Assembly (NCBI GenBank): GCA_050954505.1
Contig: JBPBPY010000483.1
Location: 1 to 6,070, forward strand
DNA length: 6,070 bases
From: JAQGMO01 sp050954505
GTDB taxonomy: Bacteria > Pseudomonadota > Gammaproteobacteria > Burkholderiales > Burkholderiaceae_D
Reading direction: 5' to 3'
A model generated the notes under the pieces. That model saw only the letters and a program-made list of their open reading frames with translations, ran no database searches and was not told the DNA's origin. Shown one piece after another: positions 1 to 5,890 of this stretch. The position numbers were made by a program, and so were the translations under genes. Numbering within the stretch: position 1 is the first letter of the stretch; each line of letters begins with the position of its first letter.

Positions 1-1415
1 TTGTCGGCCAGCGCCACCACGGTGCCGGTTTCGGTGGCCGGCAGGGCGTCGCCGGCAAAACGCGGCTGGTAGTGTTCGGAAATGGCAGCGGCAACATCGG
101 CCGGCTCGCCATCGTGACGGGCATAGTAGGTGCCCATGATGCCTTGCAGTTCGGGGAACTCGCCCACCATGTCGGTCAGCAGGTCGGTCTTGGCCAGCAG
201 GGCGGCGCGTTCGGCCAGCGCCACGCGCGTTGCCACCGCAGCGCTGTCGCCACCGAGCAGCGCGGCGATCCGGCTCGCCAGCCTGCGCACGCGCTCGGTA
301 CGTTCGCCCTGGGTTCCGAGCTTGTTGTGATACACCACATTGGCCAGGCCAGGCAGGCGTTCGGCAAGCGTGCGTTTCTGGTCCTGTTCGAAAAAGAACT
401 TGGCGTCCGACAGTCGTGGACGCACCACCCGTTCATTGCCTTCGATGATATGCGCGGGCGTGTCGGTTGCGATGTTCGAGACAATCAGGAAACGCGAACG
501 CAGCTTGCCCTGGGCATCGGTCAAGGCAAAATATTTCTGGTTGGTCTGCATGGTCAGGATCAGGCATTCCTGCGGCACTGCCAGGAATTCCTGCTCGAAA
601 TGGCAGGCATACACCGCTGGCCACTCGACCAGCGCGGTGACTTCATCGAGCAAGCCTTGCGGCATCAGGATCTGGTCGGCGCCGGCCGTGGCAGAGAGTT
701 CGGCGCGGATGCGCTCGCGGCGCAGCTCCAGGCTGGCCACCACCTTGGCCGCTTCCAGGGTTGCGGCATACTGGTCGGCATGGGCAATGTCGATCTCGCC
801 GCTGGACAGGAAGCGGTGGCCCAGCGTGCTGCGCCCGGCTGCCAAACCCAGAGCCGTCACCGGCACCACATCGGCGCCAAACAGTGCAGTCAGGCGATGG
901 ACAGGACGCACGAACTGCACCGTGCTGCCGTCCGGGCGCTGGTAGCTCATCAGGCGCGGAATCGGCAGCTTGGCGATGGCCTCTTCCAGGCTTTCCTGCA
1001 GACCGCTGGCCAGTGGCGCGCCGGGGGCGGTATAGCTGTAGAAAAAACTCTCGGCCTTGCCATCGGGCGCGCGTTCGAGCTCATCGAGCGTGATGGTTTC
1101 GACGCCCGCCTGCCTGGCCAGTGCAGCCAGCTTCTTGCCCAGCGGCGCGCTGGCGCGGCCTTCGGCATCCAGCGCCACGCTGACTGGCAAGACTTTTTCG
1201 CGCTGGGTCTTGTCCGGGGAAGCAGCGCGTACATGGGAGATCGACAGCGCCAGGCGGCGCGGGGTGGCAAACGGCGTGATGACGGCATCGGCGTCCAGGA
1301 AGGCGCGTGCCTTGAGCGCATTCGACAGGCCGGAGGCAAAGGCGGCGGCCAGTTTGGCCAGCGCCTTGGGCGGCAGTTCTTCGGTCAGCAGTTCGATCAG
1401 GAGAGTCTGGTTCAT
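1..1415 (-). CDS. glyS: Glycine--tRNA ligase beta subunit (5' part, cut by the window edge)
   Basis: This is the beta subunit of the tetrameric (alpha2beta2) bacterial glycyl-tRNA synthetase, which charges tRNA-Gly in the cytoplasm. The alpha subunit holds the aminoacylation core; the beta subunit supplies tRNA binding and anticodon recognition. The ATG at 1415-1413 opens with MNQTLLIELLTEELPPKAL, the typical GlyS N-terminus. Further family blocks follow: FATPRRLAL, KLPIPRLM, FVRPVHRLTALFG, LVEWPAVYACHFEQEFLAVP, NERVVRPRLSDAKFFFEQD and YARHDGE (about residues 431-437). The window keeps 471 codons; the family is usually about 690-720 residues, so the rest of the HD-like region and the C-terminal anticodon-binding domain lie beyond position 1. 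The start is 3 bp after the glyQ stop (TAA TCC ATG), which implies co-transcription and translational coupling. A weak CGGAA upstream of the ATG may act as ribosome binding site. No frameshift or internal stop is seen in this part. Confidence 0.97.
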   Translation of the reverse strand, partial: MNQTLLIELLTEELPPKALAKLAAAFASGLSNALKARAFLDADAVITPFATPRRLALSISHVRAASPDKTQREKVLPVSVALDAEGRASAPLGKKLAALARQAGVETITLDELERAPDGKAESFFYSYTAPGAPLASGLQESLEEAIAKLPIPRLMSYQRPDGSTVQFVRPVHRLTALFGADVVPVTALGLAAGRSTLGHRFLSSGEIDIAHADQYAATLEAAKVVASLELRRERIRAELSATAGADQILMPQGLLDEVTALVEWPAVYACHFEQEFLAVPQECLILTMQTNQKYFALTDAQGKLRSRFLIVSNIATDTPAHIIEGNERVVRPRLSDAKFFFEQDQKRTLAERLPGLANVVYHNKLGTQGERTERVRRLASRIAALLGGDSAAVATRVALAERAALLAKTDLLTDMVGEFPELQGIMGTYYARHDGEPADVAAAISEHYQPRFAGDALPATETGTVVALAD

Positions 1416-1418
1416 GGA

Positions 1419-2342
1419 TTATTCCGCAACGGTTGCTTGGTGCGCCGGCTCGGCGCACATCGGGAAGCCCAGTTTTTCGCGTGAAGCGTAATAGGCCTGG
1501 GCAACGGCGCGCGAGAGCGTGCGGATGCGGCCGATGTAGGCCGCGCGCTCGGTGACCGAAATCGCACCGCGCGCATCGAGCAGATTGAAGGTGTGCGCCG
1601 CCTTGAGGATCATTTCATAGGCCGGCAGCGTCAGCGGCACGTCCAGAAGGCGCTTGGCTTCGGCTTCGTAATTGGCAAACAGCGAAAACAGGAAGTCGGT
1701 GTTCGAATGCTCGAAGTTGAAGGTCGACTGCTCGACTTCATTCTGGTGGAACACATCGCCATAGGTCAGCGTGGTGGTGACACCGTTTTCCTCGCGCGTG
1801 GTCCAGGTCAGGTCATAGACGTTTTCCACGCCCTGCAGATACATGGCCAGGCGTTCGATGCCATAGGTGATCTCGCCCAGCACCGGCTTGCAGTCGAGGC
1901 CGCCGACTTGCTGGAAATAGGTAAATTGCGTCACTTCCATGCCATTGAGCCAGACTTCCCAGCCCAGGCCCCAGGCGCCCAGCGTCGGGTTTTCCCAGTC
2001 ATCCTCGACAAAGCGCACATCGTTCTGCTTCAGGTCCAGGCCCAGCGCGCGCAGTGAACCGAGGTACAGCTCAAGGATGTTTTCCGGCGCCGGCTTCAGG
2101 ACCACCTGGTATTGGTAGTAGTGCTGCATGCGGTTGGGGTTTTCGCCATAGCGGCCATCTTTCGGTCGGCGCGAAGGCTGCACATAGGCAGCGCGCCAGG
2201 GTTCCGGACCGATGGCGCGCAGGAAGGTGGCGGTATGCGAGGTGCCGGCGCCAACTTCCATGTCATAGGGCTGCAGTAGCGCGCAGCCCTGTTTGTCCCA
2301 GTACTCTTGCAGCGTGAGGATGATTTGTTGAAATGTGAGCAT
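1419..2342 (-). CDS. glyQ: Glycine--tRNA ligase alpha subunit
   Basis: This is the catalytic alpha subunit (class II aminoacyl-tRNA synthetase) of heterotetrameric glycyl-tRNA synthetase, which makes glycyl-adenylate and transfers glycine to tRNA-Gly together with GlyS. The 307-residue product matches the family length (about 300) and is highly conserved throughout. It begins MLTFQQIILTLQEYWDKQGC, then QPYDMEVGAGTSH (24-36), the motif 2 region VQPSRRPKDGRYGENPNR (54-71), the block NPTLGAWGLGWEVWLNGMEV (118-137), the motif 3 region GEITYGIERLAMYLQG (156-171), TYGDVFHQNEVEQST (193-207) and the C-terminal AYYASREKLGFPMC (283-296). The ATG at 2342 is chosen because homology begins there; an in-frame TTG at 2372 would add ten residues with no family likeness. 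No clear Shine-Dalgarno sequence precedes the ATG. The last 11 residues, after FPMC, are a variable tail. glyS follows after 3 bp. Confidence 0.98.
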   Translation of the reverse strand: MLTFQQIILTLQEYWDKQGCALLQPYDMEVGAGTSHTATFLRAIGPEPWRAAYVQPSRRPKDGRYGENPNRMQHYYQYQVVLKPAPENILELYLGSLRALGLDLKQNDVRFVEDDWENPTLGAWGLGWEVWLNGMEVTQFTYFQQVGGLDCKPVLGEITYGIERLAMYLQGVENVYDLTWTTREENGVTTTLTYGDVFHQNEVEQSTFNFEHSNTDFLFSLFANYEAEAKRLLDVPLTLPAYEMILKAAHTFNLLDARGAISVTERAAYIGRIRTLSRAVAQAYYASREKLGFPMCAEPAHQATVAE

Positions 2343-2381
2343 AGTGTGTGGACTGCGTTCGCGCTGCGCCAAAAACCTTGG

Positions 2382-2387
2382 ATTCTA
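2382..2387 (-). promoter_or_regulatory. Possible -10 element upstream of glyQ
   Basis: The 84-bp spacer between the lnt stop (2427) and the glyQ start (2342) contains TAGAAT on the minus strand, five of six matches to the sigma-70 -10 consensus. It would place a transcript start about 30-35 nt before the glyQ ATG. The -35 position at a 17-bp spacing (TGCCTG, 2410-2405) is poor. A better -35-like hexamer, TTGAAA (2398-2393), lies only 5 bp away and so cannot pair with this -10. There is no convincing terminator after lnt, so glyQS may also be read from the corC-lnt transcript. Weak evidence; offered as a candidate only. Confidence 0.3.
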
Positions 2388-2426
2388 GCGGGTTTCAAGA
2401 CGGGCAGGCAGATAAGGGGCGGTTTT

Positions 2427-4163
2427 TCAGGTTTTCCGGCGGCGCTTGATCCAGATCCCCAGCAGGACGGCAAATGCCAGGCCGACCGGCAGGGAATTGC
2501 CCAGCAGGATGTAGGGTGTCCAGCCGCTCCTGCCCTGCACGCTGGCCGAAAGCGTGCCGCGGGTAAAGGGCGGCAGCTGCTGCTCGACCTGGCCCTTGGC
2601 ATCGATGATGGCGGTGGCGCCGGTGTTGGTGGCGCGCAGCATCGGGCGGCCGGTTTCCAGCGTGCGCATGCGCGAGATCTGCAAATGCTGGGGCAGGGCG
2701 ATGGAGTCGCCGAACCAGCCGATGTTGGACATGTTGAGCAGGATGGTCGGCTCGCGCTTGCTGGTAAAATAGGACGAGGCGATCTGGTCGGCGATTTCTT
2801 CGCCAAACAGGTCTTCGTAGCAGATGTTGGGCAAGATCCACTGCTGCTTGACTTCGAACGGCGCCTGCACCACCGGGCCGCGGGTAAAATCACCCAGCGG
2901 AATGGCCATCAGGTTGACGAACCAGCGTGCGCCGGCGGGAATGAATTCACCGAACGGCACCAAGTGGTGCTTGTCGTAGCGGTACAGACGCATCGGCGCC
3001 TGGGCGGCGCCATTGTCTGCCTGGGCGGCAAGAACGTTGAGCGTGTTGGCGCCGCTTCCCGGCTGGGTTGCCAACGAGGCCGAGGGTGCCGAGGCAGCCG
3101 CCAGTTTTGGGCCAAACCCCAGCACGCTGTTGGCATAGGCATCCGGTTCATCGCTGATCGGCACGCCCAGCAGCACATGGCTGCCGCTGCTGTCGACAAA
3201 GGCTTGCAGCCGTTGCAGGTAGTCGCCCGGCAGCTGTTGCAGCAGCAGCGGCAGCGCTGTTTCGGGCGTGGCGATCAGGTCGGCTGGTGCGGCGCGCATC
3301 ATGTTTTCATACAGCGTCAGCGTGGCTTGGGCATGGCCGGGATCGAATTTCATTTCTTGCGGGATATTGCCTTGCAACAGGCGTACCGAGATGGGCCGGC
3401 CATTGGCCCGGGTCCAGTCGATCTCCTTCAAACCAGCGCCAGCGGCCAGGATGGCCAGAACCAGCAGCACCGGCAGGCGGGTGCGCGGCAGCAGCGCCAG
3501 GCAGGCGCCAACCAGGGCGGCCAGGCCGCCAAGGCCATACACGCCGATCAGTGCCGCGTAGCCGGCCAGCGGCCCCTGCGTATGCGCATAGCCGGACGAG
3601 GCCCAGGGAAAACCGGTAAACAGCCAGCCGCGCAGCCATTCAGCCAGCAGCCAGCAGGCCGGGAAGATCACCAGCAGTTTCAAGGCAAGCGGTGCTGCGG
3701 TGCGGCGGCCCAGCCAGTTGACGGCCACTGCGGCCAGTGCGCCATACAGGGCCATGGTCGCCGACAGCAACACCACGGCGGCAGCGGCAATGGGCGCGGC
3801 CATGCCGCCATAGCGGTGCATGCTGATGAACAGCCAGTAGACGCTGGAGAGGGTGGCGGCAAACATGTAGGCCCAGCCCAGCAGCGCGGCATGGCGTTGC
3901 CGGCGCTGCGGGCCCAGCAGCCAGGCCAGGGAAGCGATCGAAAACAGCTGCAAGGGCCACAGTCCGAAAGGCGCCAAGCCAAACACCGTCACGCCACCGG
4001 CGGCCAGCGCCAGCAGGAAATGCAGCATGAACAGGCGTCGCGGCGGTGCAGCCGGACCATGGCTGTGAGTGGACTCGTGCCCGTGCCCTTGTTCAAGTAC
4101 CGGCGCGGGCACATTCATGCGCGCGCTGCCGCGCGACGCCGACGACAACTCGGCCCCGCTCAC
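2427..4163 (-). CDS. lnt: Apolipoprotein N-acyltransferase
   Basis: Lnt performs the last step of bacterial lipoprotein maturation: it moves an acyl chain from a phospholipid to the N-terminal cysteine of the diacylated apolipoprotein at the periplasmic face of the inner membrane. The 578-residue product has several hydrophobic spans between about residues 46 and 245, then a nitrilase-fold domain (about 258-545), then a final hydrophobic span (about 553-572) ending KRRRKT. The catalytic triad is visible: Glu301 in ATPETALP, Lys398 in YDKHHLVPFGEF and Cys448 in NICYEDLFGE. NMSNIGWFGDS and RMRTLETGRPMLRATNTG are also typical. The chosen start is a GTG at 4163 that overlaps the corC stop (GTGA), suggesting translational coupling. 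An ATG at 4118 (residue 16) is a good alternative; an ATG at 4028 (residue 46) would begin at the first membrane span. Unusual parts are a His-rich stretch (HGHESTHSH, residues 27-35) and an Ala/Ser/Gly-rich insert (about 355-390) just before the catalytic lysine loop. Function is certain; the start is not. Confidence 0.96.
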   Translation of the reverse strand: MSGAELSSASRGSARMNVPAPVLEQGHGHESTHSHGPAAPPRRLFMLHFLLALAAGGVTVFGLAPFGLWPLQLFSIASLAWLLGPQRRQRHAALLGWAYMFAATLSSVYWLFISMHRYGGMAAPIAAAAVVLLSATMALYGALAAVAVNWLGRRTAAPLALKLLVIFPACWLLAEWLRGWLFTGFPWASSGYAHTQGPLAGYAALIGVYGLGGLAALVGACLALLPRTRLPVLLVLAILAAGAGLKEIDWTRANGRPISVRLLQGNIPQEMKFDPGHAQATLTLYENMMRAAPADLIATPETALPLLLQQLPGDYLQRLQAFVDSSGSHVLLGVPISDEPDAYANSVLGFGPKLAAASAPSASLATQPGSGANTLNVLAAQADNGAAQAPMRLYRYDKHHLVPFGEFIPAGARWFVNLMAIPLGDFTRGPVVQAPFEVKQQWILPNICYEDLFGEEIADQIASSYFTSKREPTILLNMSNIGWFGDSIALPQHLQISRMRTLETGRPMLRATNTGATAIIDAKGQVEQQLPPFTRGTLSASVQGRSGWTPYILLGNSLPVGLAFAVLLGIWIKRRRKT

Positions 4164-5059
4164 GCAGTTTGCAGCCTGGCGGCCTCGTCATGCGGCAGCT
4201 TTTCCACCATCAGCAAATGGACCTGGCGCTCGTCGGCGCGCAGGATTTCCAGCCGCAGGCCTTCCATGTCGAAGACTTCGCCCTTGCGCGGCATGCGTCC
4301 CAGATGGTGGGCAACCAGGCCGCCCACGGTGTCGACTTCGGTATCGGAGAATTCGGTGCCCAATGCCTCGTTGAAGCGTTCGATCGGCGTCAGGGCCTTG
4401 ACGCGCCAGCGCAGTTCCTCACCCTGGCTGCGTTCCTTCAGCGCCAGGATGTTGTCTTCCTCTTCTTCCTCGATATCGTATTCATCCTCGATGTCGCCGA
4501 CGATCTGTTCCAGCACGTCTTCGATCGTGATCAGGCCGGCCACGCCGCCGTATTCATCGACGACGATGGCCATGTGCGTGCGGTTGGCGCGAAAGTCGCG
4601 CAGCAGCAGGTTCAGGCGCTTGGACTCGGGGATGAACATGGCCGGGCGCAGCATGCCGCGCACATTGAAGAATTCCTCGGAATAATATTTGAGGAAATCC
4701 TTGGCCAGCAGGATGCCCACCACCTTGTCGCGCTCGCCATCGACGGCGGCAAAGCGCGAATGGCCGGTTTCCAGCACCAGCGGCATCCACTGTTCGATCG
4801 GCTTGCTGATATCGATGATATCCATGCGCGAACGCGGCACCATGATGTCGCGCGCCGACAGGTCGGAGACCTGGAACACGCCTTCGATCATCGACAGCGC
4901 ATCGGCGTCGATCAGGCCGCGCCCATGGGCGTCATGCAGGATCGCGAGCAGTTCGTCGCGGTTTTCAGGTTCGGAGGAAATGAATGCCGAGAGGCGTTCA
5001 AAGAGGGTGCGTTGCTGTTTGGTGTCAGAAGATTTGACACTACTGGGATAGTCTTGCAT
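4160..5059 (-). CDS. corC: CorC/YbeX-type CBS-domain protein
   Basis: This 299-residue protein belongs to the CorC (YbeX) family. In enteric bacteria it was named for a genetic link to CorA-dependent magnesium/cobalt efflux; its biochemical role is not settled, and work on YbeX also points to ribosome metabolism. Order of parts: a short polar N-terminal helix region (1-65); a first CBS domain (about 70-125, ARDIMVPRSRMDIIDI and VVGILLAKDFL); a second CBS domain (about 136-192, MAIVVDEYGGVAGLITIEDV and LEQIVGDIEDEYD); an acidic linker (EEEEEED, 196-202); and a C-terminal CorC/HlyC transporter-associated domain (about 205-290, with DTEVDTVGGLVAHHLGRMP). There are no membrane spans, so it is the soluble short form without the DUF21 membrane domain. 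CBS pairs usually bind adenine nucleotides. The ATG at 5059 gives the usual length of about 290-300 residues; its ribosome binding site is weak. Its stop overlaps the lnt start by 4 bp. Confidence 0.95.
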   Translation of the reverse strand: MQDYPSSVKSSDTKQQRTLFERLSAFISSEPENRDELLAILHDAHGRGLIDADALSMIEGVFQVSDLSARDIMVPRSRMDIIDISKPIEQWMPLVLETGHSRFAAVDGERDKVVGILLAKDFLKYYSEEFFNVRGMLRPAMFIPESKRLNLLLRDFRANRTHMAIVVDEYGGVAGLITIEDVLEQIVGDIEDEYDIEEEEEDNILALKERSQGEELRWRVKALTPIERFNEALGTEFSDTEVDTVGGLVAHHLGRMPRKGEVFDMEGLRLEILRADERQVHLLMVEKLPHDEAARLQTA

Positions 5060-5135
5060 TGGGCATCAACCGGAGTTCGCGTGGTTAAAAGTGCATATCG
5101 AGCGATACAGGATACAACAAATGCGGGCGGCATCG

Positions 5136-5172
5136 AAAAAAAGCAAAAAAACGCCGGCGCCTAGTGCAGCGT
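5136..5172 (-). terminator. Candidate intrinsic terminator after ybeY
   Basis: On the minus strand, ACGCTG (5172-5167) can pair with CGGCGT (5156-5151) around a 10-nt loop: six base pairs including one G-U. The stem runs straight into a T-rich tract of six T, GC, then seven T (5150-5136). This is the layout of a rho-independent terminator, oriented to stop transcripts coming from phoH-ybeY. The stem is short, and a competing self-complementary GGCGCC/CGCCGGCG run overlaps it, so efficiency is uncertain. In the plus direction the A-tract comes first, so it would not work that way. Confidence 0.5.
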
Positions 5173-5211
5173 CAGTGGGCTCGGCTGCGGTGCCAGGGCC
5201 AGGGGAAACAT

Positions 5212-5305
5212 CGGTTCGATCATGCTTCGACCGCGTCCCGATTGGCCGCCAATCCGGCGTTGGATTGCCGCGTAGGCGCATCGCTGGCAGTGCGGTGACG
5301 CCGCA
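5212..5305. repeat. Cluster of three short palindromes
   Basis: Three hairpin-forming sequences lie within 94 bp. CGGTTCGA (5212-5219) and TCGACCG (5227-5233) pair with a one-base bulge around a 7-nt loop. CAATCC (5250-5255) and GGATTG (5262-5267) form a perfect 6-bp stem with a 6-nt loop, and its left arm also overlaps a competing ATTGG-CCG-CCAAT hairpin (5241-5253). TGCGG (5291-5295) and CCGCA (5301-5305) form a 5-bp stem with a 5-nt loop. They may be structure in the ybeY 3' untranslated region or remnants of REP-like elements. At this G+C content, short palindromes also arise by chance, so the significance is low. Confidence 0.35.
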
Positions 5306-5329
5306 GTCAGCCGGCGTTCGCACATCGGT

Positions 5330-5417
5330 CGGTCGTCAATCGCGCATTCATCGCATATTAATTGCACTTCAAGCGCACATTAATTGCACTTCAAGCACAC
5401 CTCAATCGCGCATCAAA
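5330..5417. repeat. 22-bp tandem repeat, four units, running into the 3' end of ybeY
   Basis: Units lie at 5330-5351, 5352-5373, 5374-5395 and 5396-5417. The two middle units differ at one base (CGCATATTAATTGCACTTCA versus CGCACATTAATTGCACTTCA over the first 20 bases, both followed by AG). The outer units are degenerate: unit 4 matches unit 3 at 15 of 22 positions, and unit 1 matches unit 2 at about half. Units 1 and 4 instead share an exact 12-mer, TCAATCGCGCAT, exactly 66 bp (three units) apart. In unit 4 this 12-mer is the last three sense codons plus stop of ybeY. The array looks like a local duplication seeded at the end of ybeY, with the middle pair expanded most recently. There is also an 11-bp sub-period: GCA recurs at 5353, 5364, 5375 and 5386. 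It is too short and spacer-less to be a CRISPR array. Confidence 0.75.
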
Positions 5418-5890
5418 TACGGGTCAGGCAATCCCAACCCGGCCAGGATCTCGACTTCCAGTTGCTCCATCTCCAGCGCTTCGTCATCGTCTTCATGATC
5501 GTAGCCCTGGGCATGCAGCACGCCGTGCACCACCAGGTGGGCGGCATGGTGTTCCAGCGTCAGCGCCTGTTCGGCCGCTTCGCGCTGCAGCACATCGGTG
5601 CACAGCACGATATCGGCCTGGGTCGGCGCATCGTCATCGGGCGCGGCACCCTGTTCATTCCCCTCGCTGTAGGCAAAGGTCAGCACATTGGTGGCGTAGT
5701 CCTTGCCGCGATAGCCCAGGTTGAGTTCGCGGCCTTCGGCTGCGTCGACGAAACGGATCGTCAGTTCGGCCGGCGCCAGCAGGGCGGCCTGGATCCAGCG
5801 CCGCAGCTGCACGCGCGAAATGACCTCTTTCAGGCGGGGGTCGGGATACTGGACCGCCAGTGCCAGCTTGTATTTATTTTTTGCCGCCAT
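5402..5890 (-). CDS. ybeY: Endoribonuclease YbeY (rRNA maturation factor)
   Basis: YbeY is a conserved single-domain metalloprotein of the UPF0054 family. In E. coli it is needed for 16S rRNA 3'-end maturation and, with RNase R, for quality control of defective 70S ribosomes. The 162-residue product has the expected length. The zinc-binding signature HGVLHAQGYDH gives ligands His122, His126 and His132. The conserved basic segment YRGKDYATNVLTF (60-72) includes the catalytically important arginine (Arg61 here). An acidic, variable loop lies at about 77-91. The C-terminus PDPYLMRD is typical (compare DPY in E. coli). The ATG at 5890 is supported by AAGG five bases upstream. It overlaps the end of phoH by 17 bp, so the two are almost certainly co-transcribed. 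The stop codon lies inside the fourth unit of a 22-bp tandem repeat. Confidence 0.96.
   Translation of the reverse strand: MAAKNKYKLALAVQYPDPRLKEVISRVQLRRWIQAALLAPAELTIRFVDAAEGRELNLGYRGKDYATNVLTFAYSEGNEQGAAPDDDAPTQADIVLCTDVLQREAAEQALTLEHHAAHLVVHGVLHAQGYDHEDDDEALEMEQLEVEILAGLGLPDPYLMRD

Larger units (their letters stand above)
5060..5401. other. Gene-free ybeY-corC intergenic region
   Basis: This 342-bp stretch has no credible gene. The short frames crossing it (85 and 68 codons on the minus strand; the starts of longer ones on the plus strand) have low-complexity translations and no recognisable family. Reading in the direction of transcription, it holds a 22-bp tandem repeat next to the ybeY stop, three short palindromes (5291-5305, 5241-5272, 5212-5233), a candidate intrinsic terminator (5172-5136), and about 75 bp of leader before corC. 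That leader has TTGTTG (5120-5115) and, 17 bp on, TATGCA (5097-5092), each matching the sigma-70 consensus at only three of six positions. If the terminator works, corC must have its own promoter here, but I cannot point to a convincing one. Confidence 0.75.

Noticed and set aside
72..1484. A 470-codon open frame on the plus strand, opposite glyS.
   Set aside because: It is antisense to well-conserved GlyS sequence, has a low-complexity translation and no family resemblance.
2343..2426. A riboswitch or attenuator controlling glyQS, for example a glycine riboswitch or T-box.
   Set aside because: The spacer is only 84 bp and has no T-box sequence, glycine aptamer-like structure or terminator hairpin. 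T-boxes are also not expected in betaproteobacteria.
2307..4685. A 792-codon open frame on the plus strand, opposite lnt and part of corC.
   Set aside because: Its translation is rich in Gln, Arg, Gly and Ala with no recognisable domain, as expected for the antisense of a high-G+C gene. The opposite strand encodes Lnt and CorC with all key motifs intact.
4046..5164. A 372-codon open frame on the plus strand, opposite corC.
   Set aside because: It has a His/Gln/Asp/Val-rich composition typical of the reverse complement of a CBS-domain gene, and no ribosome binding site or domain supports it.
5066..5323. An 85-codon minus-strand frame between ybeY and corC as a small protein gene.
   Set aside because: It spans the candidate terminator and palindromes, has no ribosome binding site I can support, and shows no recognisable or evidently protein-like pattern.
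5352..5395. Possible mini-CRISPR: two near-identical 22-bp units.
   Set aside because: The units abut directly with no spacers, there are only two good copies, and no cas gene is near. It is a simple tandem repeat.
5874..5885. A AAA AAT in the ybeY frame resembles a -1 ribosomal frameshift heptamer.
   Set aside because: It falls at codons 3-5 of ybeY, and full-length YbeY is clearly encoded in frame 0. Nothing suggests a useful -1 product, and such A-runs are common by chance.
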